Assembly: GCF_900104395.1 (NCBI RefSeq)
Contig: NZ_FMXX01000024.1
Length of the DNA: 39,507 nt
Reading direction: 5' to 3' (one strand)
From: Fusobacterium_C necrophorum
GTDB taxonomy: Bacteria; Fusobacteriota; Fusobacteriia; Fusobacteriales; Fusobacteriaceae
Shown here in pieces: positions 32,399 through 39,507 of the stretch. How positions within the stretch are numbered: position 1 is the first letter of the stretch; each line of letters starts with the position of its first letter. The notes beneath the pieces were generated by a model. It was not told where the DNA came from and did not search any database. It worked only from the letters and a program-made list of their open reading frames with translations. The position numbers were made by a program, and so were the translations under genes.

Positions 32399-33598
32399 TT
32401 AAATTTCATGTAAGCATTTTTCAATGTGTTTTTTTATAACATGAAAAGGGATTCTTTCTTGTTCTAATCGAATTTTTTTTCCAAAGAAATTGTTTTGTAA
32501 TTTTATAGCTAAATCAGATTCTTCTTTTGTTAAGTATTTTATATCAAATGACCACTGCCTTTCTTCTTCTACCCATAATTCTTTATATCCTAGCAAGATT
32601 TCTTCTGTCATAGCAAAAGATTTTAAATGTGGAAAAAAAGCTCTTGCTGTACTAAGAATATTAAATCCATGAGTATCTAAATCTCCCCAATAATAGAGTT
32701 TTTTTCTCGATAACCACTCTACCTCTCGAAGTAGAGTAATTCCATATCCTCTTCCAAAAATCACAATAGAGTTTTTATAGTTTGGAAAAGCAAGAAAATT
32801 AACTTCATTTTCCGTAAAAAATATATTTTCTATCTTAGGGTTCCATTGCTTGAATTCTGTAAAAGGAATACTAAGTTCTTTAAATTTTTGCTCTTGATAA
32901 GTTTCATCTAAAATTCGAAATCGAACAGTAGTTTCTCTTCTTTTTAAGTAAAATTTGTCTTCAAATTCTTTTTTACTTAGATCCATAGATTCTTCAGGTA
33001 ATAAAATTTTAAAGAGTTCTTCTAATATGGGTTTATGACTCTCCATAAATTTTGTATCGATTTCAGGAATATCTAATTGGCGTATGTATAAATTAGGTCT
33101 TGGATTTTTTTCAAACCATCTAATAATTGCAATCAATTTTGAAAAATTTTTTCCCACATGATTTATTATTTTAAAAGGATATTTATAAATCCAATTCCGT
33201 AAATCTTCATTTTGAGGCCAAATATTAATAAATTCATCTGCAATCATCAAAAAAAGTTTCTCTTCAGCTTCTTTCTGGATCAAATGAAGAGCTACTTCTT
33301 TGGTTGGAATGATGACATGTGTGGGAATTTTATTCTTTCCTACAATTCGAAAATTGATTTCCTTTTCTAATAATTCATAGCTATTCTTTTTTTTTGCTTC
33401 CCTTTTCAAGCTTTGAATCCATTCTAAACTTTCCATAAAATAAAGAGAAAATTCTTGAGAAGTTGGCACTTTTAGAGCAATTTTTAAAGGAAATAAATTA
33501 TTTTCTTCTAAACTGTTTCTCAGAATCTCCCCTTTATTCCATTTACTTTCTATTTTTGCTTTAATATCATTTATCTTGGTCCATTTTTTCAAATCCAT
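32399..33598 (-). CDS. jetD: Wadjet JetD, Toprim-type DNA cleavage subunit
   Basis: JetD cuts circular plasmid DNA after the SMC-like JetABC complex has extruded it. The protein (399 aa) has an N-terminal DUF3322-like part and a C-terminal DUF2220 Toprim domain. Catalytic features are the Glu in 'TENEVNFLAFP' (near 263), 'IFGRGYGITLL' and 'YYWGDLDTHGFNIL' with the DLD acidic pair (306-308). I prefer ATG at 33598: GGGAGG lies just upstream, and the longer form from 33664 would overlap jetC by 98 bases. With this start the overlap is 32 bases, so translation is coupled. Last gene of the operon. Confidence 0.9.
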   Translation of the reverse strand: MDLKKWTKINDIKAKIESKWNKGEILRNSLEENNLFPLKIALKVPTSQEFSLYFMESLEWIQSLKREAKKKNSYELLEKEINFRIVGKNKIPTHVIIPTKEVALHLIQKEAEEKLFLMIADEFINIWPQNEDLRNWIYKYPFKIINHVGKNFSKLIAIIRWFEKNPRPNLYIRQLDIPEIDTKFMESHKPILEELFKILLPEESMDLSKKEFEDKFYLKRRETTVRFRILDETYQEQKFKELSIPFTEFKQWNPKIENIFFTENEVNFLAFPNYKNSIVIFGRGYGITLLREVEWLSRKKLYYWGDLDTHGFNILSTARAFFPHLKSFAMTEEILLGYKELWVEEERQWSFDIKYLTKEESDLAIKLQNNFFGKKIRLEQERIPFHVIKKHIEKCLHEI

Positions 33599-36500
33599 TT
33601 GCCTCCCATTTTTGACGTTTTTCATGATATTCTTCAATAGAAACATTTTTGATGCTTGATTCATGAGTAATCTCAGAATGAGTTACAAATCCAAGTCTTG
33701 AAATAAAAGGTTCTATCGTTGAAATTTTTAATAAAGGAGTGACTAACATTAATTGAAATCGCAATTGTTCAAAAAGCTGTAATCCAAATTTTGCAGAATC
33801 ATCAGAACTTTTTAAGAAAGCTTCATCAATAACTACTAATCGGAAAGAAGAACCTTGCCTTTCTTTTTGATTCAATTTGTAATTATAACTAAGTCCAGCA
33901 GCCAGTATGGTGTAAGCTAATTTTTCTTTTTGCCCTCCTGACTTTCCATCAGAATCGGAATAATGTTCATATTCCTCATCATTTTCTCGAAATCTTTCTG
34001 TTGCTGAAAATACAAACCAATTTCGTATGTCTGTAACTTTTTGTGTCCACTTTTTATCGGCATCCGAAAAATCTTTTCTCCCTTTAAATTTTTCAATGAT
34101 CTCTTTAATTTGTAAAAATTTACTTTCCAAAACTTCTTCTTCTAAATTTGTCATTCCTTCTGTACAAGCTCTAAGTTGATTTTTAAATATTTTAATGTCT
34201 GCTTCTGGAGTTTCTTCATAATTTAAGCAAATGTATCTACCTAAATTGTAATCAATTTCTTTCAAAGAATCATTAATTTCTTGGATTCTTGCAAGAATAT
34301 TTTTTCGATGTTGATATAATTCATTATGGAAAAGAGAAATATGTTGAATTACTTTTCCTTGAAGTTCATTTTTAAAATTTTCCTGAAATTTTGGTAAATT
34401 ATGATATAAAAGTTCAGATAATATAATTTTATATTCATTGAGAGATTCTATATGATTGCTTAGTTCAAGGGTTTCGTTTGGATAGGAATATTTAAATGCC
34501 GTCATTTGATTTTGAATATGTGAACTTAACCGATTTATAGATTCTTGAAGTTTAGACAATCGAGAATGTAAATCACTTGAATATTTTCTTTCATAATCTA
34601 CAGAATAATTTTGTTTCATACCATTTTTTTCCAGAAAAATAGAGAAGTCATTTTTGATAAAAGGATACATTTCTCGATCTTTTTCTGTTTCTTGATTTAT
34701 TTTTTCTTCATTGTTCTTTTGCTGTTCTTCATAAGTTTTATATTTCCCTTCTCGCTTTCCTCTCTCATTCATGAGTTGATTTTGTTGCTCTCTACATTTA
34801 TTTTTTTCTTCTTCTTTTTCTTTCTGTTGTTTTTCTAGTGTCTCTAAAATACTTTTATTCTCTTTAATTTCTAAAATTCTATTTTGGCAATTTTGAATCG
34901 CTTCCTCTGTCGTAACAATATCTAACTCATGATAATCAGTATATTCTGAAAGAGAGGCTACAGCCGACAATAACTGTCCTATTTCCTTCTTTTTTTTACT
35001 CCATTCCCTTTCACGAATTAAGAATGTTGTTAATTGATTTTCAATTTCTATTTTTTCTTCAGATAAGATTTTTCTCTTTTTAGCATTTGAAAAACCAAGT
35101 ACATATTTTTTTCTGTCATAAATATTGAAATTATCATCTTTTTCATGTCTTTTTTCTGTTTTGATTTGTCCATTTTTTGTAATAGCTTTTATTTCCTTTC
35201 GGAAAAGTTCCATTTTTTCACAACAAATATGAGGGAATCTCTTACTGACTTCTCCTTTCATCCATTCCGTGAAAAGGGTATCTTTTTTTATAAGAAGTTT
35301 TTTAGCAACAGAATTTTCTTCTAAAGTAGAGGAACTTCTATTCTTCTTACTATCAACTTTAAAATAGACTAATTTTCTTCCTAAGTGTTCATTATCTACC
35401 CAGTCTGAGACAGAAGAATAATGTTTTTCGGGTACTAGAATAGAAATAGCAAAACTATGAACAAGGCGTTCTATAGCTCCCTCCCATTTCATTTCGGAAT
35501 CTTTTACCTCTATAAGTTCTCCTGAAAAAGGAAGTTCTTCTATTTTAATATTTAATTCTTTACAAATATGATTTCGAAGGGAGACAAGATGATATGGCAA
35601 ATTAGAAGTTCTTTCTTTCAGAGATTGTATTTCCTCTTCCAATTTCTTTTTTTCCTCTTCATATTGTTTGATTTGAATAGTTATCGTGATTAATTCATTT
35701 TGAATTTCATCATCCTTTTCATATATATCTTTTTGAATTTTGGGAATTTTTATATAATTTTTTTGAAAACCCTCTAAAGATCGAATTGCAGATAAACCTA
35801 ATTTTTTAGCAAGAGTATTGTATTTTTCAAGAGCAACATTTTTTCTATCCAACTCTTCTTTTTTTCGACTTACTTCATCTTCTAATCGATTTAATTCCTG
35901 TCCTCCGTTTTCCAGAATTGCCCTTGCAATTTGTTTTAACTCCTCCGCTATTTGCTCTTCTCTTTTCTTTTCAAATTCTATTTTTTGTTCTATTTTACTA
36001 ATTTGTTCTTTTAATTTTTTCATTCCTTCTAAAATTTCAATTTGTCTTTGCAAGGCAAACCAAATTTCTAAACTTTTATCAGCGAGTTCTATCTGATTTT
36101 TTTCTTGTATTTTGATCTCGTATTCTCTTCCCTTTTCTTGAATAGGATTTAACATATCGATTTGTTTTTTTGCTTTTAGTACAGCTTCATAGGCAGCATT
36201 CAAATTTGCATAATGTTTTAATAATTTGCCAATTTGTTCTTCGGTGTCTTCTTTTTCTAACATACTCGTTCTTACAAAAGTATTTAAAGAATCTACTTGT
36301 TTTACAGAAATCATTTGTTGAAAAAGTTCAATTGCCTGTTCACTAATATTTCCTAATTGTTTTCGATAGTATTCACCATATTGCGGAAAACTATCATAAA
36401 TTTTAGCTCCCTTTTTCTTTAATTGATTTCTAAGAAATCGTATATCTGAATGAAAATTTACGAAATCTTCGTTGATAAATAATTCCTGATTAGAAATTAC

Positions 36501-36920
36501 ATACATTCTATTAGGCTCTGTTTCATTGTCTTTGAACCAAAAAAAAATTGCAAGACTTGTTGTTTGTTTTCTATCAAGATCTCGAAAAGTAGCTAAAATA
36601 ACAGAATAATTACTAGTGTCTCGAAGAGCTTCCGGCTTTCCCCTTCCTTCTAAGGAGTATTTTCTTCCGTAATATCCTAATACATAAGATTTCACACTCC
36701 TTTCTTTGGAAGAGGCATCCGCTGCTTTATTATAGGCTACTTTTCTGGGAGGAACTAATAAAGTAATAAGTGCATCAACTAAAGTAGATTTTCCTGATCC
36801 GGAAGTCCCCGTTAAAAGAGATGTATAACCTTCTAGGGAAAAATTCCATGCTTTTTTATGAAAGGTTCCCCAATTGTAAACTTCTAAATTATGTAATCGA
36901 ATTCCTAAAAAATGATTCAT
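33567..36920 (-). CDS. jetC: Wadjet JetC, SMC/MukB-like ATPase
   Basis: The 1117-residue motor of the Wadjet complex, which binds and extrudes DNA loops with JetA and JetB. The ATPase head is split. Walker A 'GTSGSGKST' lies at 38-46 near the N-terminus. 'SGGQKEKLAYTILAAGL' (signature) and Walker B 'FRLVVIDEAFLKSSD' lie near the C-terminus. Between them are long charged coiled coils (about 260-440 and 640-960) interrupted by a globular hinge region around 450-560. The 'SSKERSVKSYVLGYYGRK' segment after Walker A is typical of JetC. ATG at 36920 follows AGGAG. It begins 15 bases after jetB and overlaps jetD. Confidence 0.95.
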   Translation of the reverse strand: MNHFLGIRLHNLEVYNWGTFHKKAWNFSLEGYTSLLTGTSGSGKSTLVDALITLLVPPRKVAYNKAADASSKERSVKSYVLGYYGRKYSLEGRGKPEALRDTSNYSVILATFRDLDRKQTTSLAIFFWFKDNETEPNRMYVISNQELFINEDFVNFHSDIRFLRNQLKKKGAKIYDSFPQYGEYYRKQLGNISEQAIELFQQMISVKQVDSLNTFVRTSMLEKEDTEEQIGKLLKHYANLNAAYEAVLKAKKQIDMLNPIQEKGREYEIKIQEKNQIELADKSLEIWFALQRQIEILEGMKKLKEQISKIEQKIEFEKKREEQIAEELKQIARAILENGGQELNRLEDEVSRKKEELDRKNVALEKYNTLAKKLGLSAIRSLEGFQKNYIKIPKIQKDIYEKDDEIQNELITITIQIKQYEEEKKKLEEEIQSLKERTSNLPYHLVSLRNHICKELNIKIEELPFSGELIEVKDSEMKWEGAIERLVHSFAISILVPEKHYSSVSDWVDNEHLGRKLVYFKVDSKKNRSSSTLEENSVAKKLLIKKDTLFTEWMKGEVSKRFPHICCEKMELFRKEIKAITKNGQIKTEKRHEKDDNFNIYDRKKYVLGFSNAKKRKILSEEKIEIENQLTTFLIREREWSKKKKEIGQLLSAVASLSEYTDYHELDIVTTEEAIQNCQNRILEIKENKSILETLEKQQKEKEEEKNKCREQQNQLMNERGKREGKYKTYEEQQKNNEEKINQETEKDREMYPFIKNDFSIFLEKNGMKQNYSVDYERKYSSDLHSRLSKLQESINRLSSHIQNQMTAFKYSYPNETLELSNHIESLNEYKIILSELLYHNLPKFQENFKNELQGKVIQHISLFHNELYQHRKNILARIQEINDSLKEIDYNLGRYICLNYEETPEADIKIFKNQLRACTEGMTNLEEEVLESKFLQIKEIIEKFKGRKDFSDADKKWTQKVTDIRNWFVFSATERFRENDEEYEHYSDSDGKSGGQKEKLAYTILAAGLSYNYKLNQKERQGSSFRLVVIDEAFLKSSDDSAKFGLQLFEQLRFQLMLVTPLLKISTIEPFISRLGFVTHSEITHESSIKNVSIEEYHEKRQKWEANGFEKMDQDK

Positions 36921-36935
36921 TGTATCTACTCCTGT

Positions 36936-37517
36936 TTATTTTATTCCTAATCCATAGTTCGCATATTCTTCTAATTTTTCATCAAAGTTTTCTAACCATT
37001 GTGCATCTACAAAACCTCGAATCAAGGGCAGAATTTCAAATTGCTCTTCTGAGTTTTTTAAAGCACGTATAAAGCCAAGTTCTTCAACTCTCTTTATTTC
37101 TTGTTCTATTTCTTTTTTTTGTTTCGCTTCATCATTGGTATCTTTTAGAAAGGTCCTCATTTTTTCTAATATTTGTTTTTTAGAAAAAATGCTTCTTCCT
37201 ATTGATTCTTCTTTGTTTGATTCTGCATATTCTTTCCGTAAAAGAACCAATAAAAGGCTGGTATTGTATTTTAATTGCCTTCTGGAAATCAATCGAGGAA
37301 TTTCCATTTCATCATCCTTATATTCTCGTTGTTTTACATAGGCATAGCCATCCTGAGTTTGTACCATCAAAGTGAGACCCATCTTTGAAATATAATCTTC
37401 TATTTGTATTTGATTTTCTATAATAGTGTTCCATATTTTGGTCTGTGTAGATTCATTTACAACTCCTTTTAATAAAGTTACAACGGCTACAGAAAACTCA
37501 TAAATATTTTTATCCAT
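36936..37517 (-). CDS. jetB: Wadjet JetB, MukE-like KITE subunit (DUF4194)
   Basis: 193 residues with the DUF4194 pattern. The N-terminus 'IYEFSVAVVTLLKGVVNEST' is followed by 'GLTLMVQTQDGYAYVKQ' and 'RLISRRQLKYNTSLLLVLLR', then a winged-helix-like C-terminal half ('VEELGFIRAL', 'FEILPLIRGFVDAQWL'). JetB dimerises on the JetA kleisin and bridges it to the JetC heads. The ATG at 37517 overlaps the jetA stop region by eight bases, so the genes are coupled. Confidence 0.92.
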   Translation of the reverse strand: MDKNIYEFSVAVVTLLKGVVNESTQTKIWNTIIENQIQIEDYISKMGLTLMVQTQDGYAYVKQREYKDDEMEIPRLISRRQLKYNTSLLLVLLRKEYAESNKEESIGRSIFSKKQILEKMRTFLKDTNDEAKQKKEIEQEIKRVEELGFIRALKNSEEQFEILPLIRGFVDAQWLENFDEKLEEYANYGLGIK

Positions 37518-38985
37518 GTATTTTCTCCTTTGGAATGTATATTATTTTTGGAAGTTTTGCTCTCAGTTTTTTCCCCTCTTTGTTTTTAAATTCAATATAT
37601 TCTACTTGTTTCTCGACACAAATCTCAACATTTTCTAATTTATAAGATTCTATTCCTAAGTAGACACTGAGCTCTTCTAATCCATATTGTAAAGGATGTT
37701 GCTCTATGATTTGAGATAAAGTTCTCTCTCCTTTTTCATCAACTTCTTCTTTTATGTTCTCTATTAATATATCTTTATTAATATAAATGTGGGAATATAG
37801 CACTTCATCAGAATCCAATGATTCTCCATACTCAATATCTTCATCTCTTAATTCTATTTGTTTAGGTGGTGTGAACAATTTCCGATCAAAAGGTAATTTT
37901 AGAGCAGGGCTCACTTCCTCAATTTCAAAAAAAAGCTCTTTTGACAATTTTCCCCTAATTTTAAGAGCGTTCAATTCAATATTCTTTATAATTTGATTGA
38001 TTCGCCTTTCCTCCTCTCGATAGTTATTATCTACATATCTTTTTAACTGCTCTGACATAACTTCTACATTATTCCAAACATAAATACTAGCATTCAGCCA
38101 ATCATCAACAATTCTCTCTATTCCACTTTTTATGACAAGTTCTCTAATTTCTTCCAAATTTTTTAATTTTTCAATACTTTCTTCAAAATTAATTTTTGCA
38201 TCATTTGACATGATGAATTTAAAAAAAGCTTCAAAACTTTTTCCTTGGTCAGATTTATAAATATCATCCTGTTCAGAAAAATATTCTTCAATTAATTCCC
38301 CTTTACTTCCCTCCCAACTTGCAATTTTTTCTTGCATAGTTCTATTTAAATTCCGAAAATTTTGTTCTACAGCACGAAAATCAGACAAAATTTCTCTAGA
38401 CATAGAAGAAGCTTGTAAAAATCGTTCTTTAATTTGAGTAGATTCTAAATTTTTCATTTTTCCTTGCTTTACCAATTCGATTTCTCTTTCAATTTCTAAC
38501 TTTTTTCTTTCCAATTCTTGGATTTTTAACTCTGGATCCGTTTCTGTCCCTGACAATATTTCATGAAAAAGTCCAAAAATCATCATAAGTCTGGATTCTG
38601 TCCCAATAAATTGCTCACTTTTCAAAGATATAATCCAATCAATTGCTTCTTGAGTTGAAGAAGTCAAATCATAATGGATTTCATCACTATTTCTAGGATA
38701 AAATCTTCGTAACCAACCAGAACTGTCATCAGACCACTCCACTAGATATTCTTTTGCTTTCTTTTTATTATCTCGAATATAAGGAATTTCTTCCATAAAA
38801 TCGTCAAGGTGATTCATCAAAATATGTTCAGGAATCTCTCTTTCATTTGTAAAAATAAATTCTTTAAAAAAGAAGGACAAGAAAAAAGGAGCATTGTCTG
38901 CAGCCATCAATTTCCAAGCAGGATGAAAACGCCTTAAGCTATGTAAAGAATGATAAGACATATGTTCTATTAAATCGTTTTTCAT
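37510..38985 (-). CDS. jetA: Wadjet JetA, MukF-like kleisin subunit (DUF3375)
   Basis: 491 residues with the DUF3375 layout. The N-terminal winged-helix part begins 'SYHSLHSLRRFHPAWKLMAADNAPFFLSFF', a family signature, and contains 'WSDDSSGWLRRFYP' and 'YDLTSSTQEAIDWI'. A long charged helix follows (about 160-205), then the linker and a C-terminal domain ending 'KKLRAKLPKIIYIPKEK'. JetA closes the JetC dimer ring as kleisin. First gene of jetABCD; AAGGAG lies eight bases before the ATG. Confidence 0.93.
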   Translation of the reverse strand: MKNDLIEHMSYHSLHSLRRFHPAWKLMAADNAPFFLSFFFKEFIFTNEREIPEHILMNHLDDFMEEIPYIRDNKKKAKEYLVEWSDDSSGWLRRFYPRNSDEIHYDLTSSTQEAIDWIISLKSEQFIGTESRLMMIFGLFHEILSGTETDPELKIQELERKKLEIEREIELVKQGKMKNLESTQIKERFLQASSMSREILSDFRAVEQNFRNLNRTMQEKIASWEGSKGELIEEYFSEQDDIYKSDQGKSFEAFFKFIMSNDAKINFEESIEKLKNLEEIRELVIKSGIERIVDDWLNASIYVWNNVEVMSEQLKRYVDNNYREEERRINQIIKNIELNALKIRGKLSKELFFEIEEVSPALKLPFDRKLFTPPKQIELRDEDIEYGESLDSDEVLYSHIYINKDILIENIKEEVDEKGERTLSQIIEQHPLQYGLEELSVYLGIESYKLENVEICVEKQVEYIEFKNKEGKKLRAKLPKIIYIPKEKIHG

Positions 38986-39015
38986 AGATGTTCTCCTTAA
39001 ACAATTATTACATCT

Positions 39016-39045
39016 ATAATATCCTAATTTTCTCTTTTATGTCAA
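39016..39045 (-). promoter_or_regulatory. Promoter of the Wadjet operon
   Basis: A perfect TTGACA (39040-39045), an 18-base spacer and TATTAT (39016-39021) on the minus strand, with a leader of only about 25 bases. No operator-like inverted repeat is seen. Consistent with steady basal expression. Confidence 0.75.
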
Positions 39046-39347
39046 TATAAAATATTTATAAAAAAACCTTGTTAACTTAAAATCATCGAAATAATATCTT
39101 CTCTTTGAAAACAAAATAAAATTAACTGTCTCAAAAAATAAGAATAAAAATCTTATAGAAATCAAAGAGATTTAAAAATTTTCCTTGCTATCAAAGAAAA
39201 AATAGAATATACTGATAAAAAGATATAATATGTGTATGCGATTTCATAGATGAATTGTAAAAAAAGAGATGGCTATATATTTTTTTAGTCTATCTTTTTC
39301 TGTGTTTTTTTCTGCTAAAAAAAGAAGAAGAAACGAATAGATTGACT
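39046..39347. other. AT-rich intergenic region left of the secreted-protein gene
   Basis: No ORF is supported. A hairpin near 39260-39296 (GATGGCTA against TAGTCTATC with one bulge, then TTTTTCTG on the plus strand) resembles a weak plus-strand terminator, but no plus-strand gene precedes it. The rest is AT-rich with no obvious structure. Confidence 0.4.
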
Positions 39348-39376
39348 TTCAAAGAACGGATTAGCTCTGTTAGAAT
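39348..39376 (+). promoter_or_regulatory. Candidate promoter of the right-edge gene
   Basis: TTCAAA (39348-39353), a 17-base spacer and TAGAAT (39371-39376), about 31 bases before the ATG. A TTGACT just upstream is too far from the -10 box (23 bases). Confidence 0.5.
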
Positions 39377-39407
39377 AAGATTTTTACGAAGGGAGACAGA
39401 AAGCAAA

Positions 39408-39507
39408 ATGAGAAATCGATTTTTAAAAAAAGCTATAGCGATACTATTCTTAATCTTTCATATGACTGAACTATTTGCAAGCAATCTAATTGTAGACCCA
39501 AATGCAA
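39408..39507 (+). CDS. Secreted protein, N-terminus only (possible TPS/haemagglutinin-type)
   Basis: Only 33 codons are in the window. A basic start and a hydrophobic core (LKKAIAILFLIF) end at 'LFA', a good signal-peptidase site. The mature protein would begin 'SNLIVDPNA'. This beginning resembles fusobacterial two-partner-secretion haemagglutinins ('...ANLxVDPNS'), from memory of the family. GGGAGA lies upstream of the ATG. The rest of the gene is needed to confirm the family. Confidence 0.6.
   Translation, partial: MRNRFLKKAIAILFLIFHMTELFASNLIVDPNA

Noticed and set aside
33599..33664. Longer JetD start at 33664
   Set aside because: It would overlap jetC by 98 bases and lacks a better ribosome binding site than the ATG at 33598.

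Overview
This window is chromosomal DNA of a Fusobacterium. The AT-rich codon use, an adhesin with the fusobacterial autotransporter-associated N-terminus, a fusolisin-like S8 autotransporter protease and a secreted TPS-like protein at the right edge all point there. The species is not resolvable by eye; the F. necrophorum/gonidiaformans group is a guess.

Layout. (1) 1-12977, minus: one giant type V adhesin of the RadD/Fap2 kind, at least 4325 residues in the window, lacking only the end of its beta-barrel. Its passenger holds a long-period internal repeat of about 2.3 kb. (2) 13601-15700, minus: purine riboswitch, xanthine/uracil permease and xanthine phosphoribosyltransferase. (3) 15778-21610: housekeeping block with a CPA1-type K+/H+ antiporter (plus), a Nudix hydrolase-CCA tRNA nucleotidyltransferase pair (minus), nadD (plus), tRNA-Arg(CCU) (minus) and cardiolipin synthase (minus). 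(4) 21677-24299, plus: an unusual operon of a degenerate SIR2-like protein, a second ORF that reads like the displaced C-terminal half of the same gene, and a RelA/SpoT-type small alarmone synthetase, closed by a strong hairpin. (5) 24375-27963: a YgjP-type metallopeptidase convergent with a lipoprotein-like S8 serine-protease autotransporter. (6) 28177-32386, plus: asnA, then a 13-codon leader ORF with three consecutive Arg codons followed by two terminator-like hairpins, a polar amino-acid ABC transporter (permease, ATPase, binding protein) and a ComB-family phosphatase. (7) 32399-39045, minus: a complete Wadjet (JetABCD) SMC-like anti-plasmid system behind a near-consensus promoter. (8) 39408-end, plus: the start of a secreted protein.

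How they work together: purine salvage is a riboswitch-controlled unit. The asnA/ABC region looks like amino-acid supply under leader control. The two autotransporters and the right-edge gene form the surface/virulence layer; the S8 protease is a plausible processor of surface adhesins. Wadjet is the recognised defence system. The SIR2-like/alarmone synthetase operon is the least familiar locus and the best candidate for something undescribed. No CRISPR array, insertion sequence or rRNA was seen.
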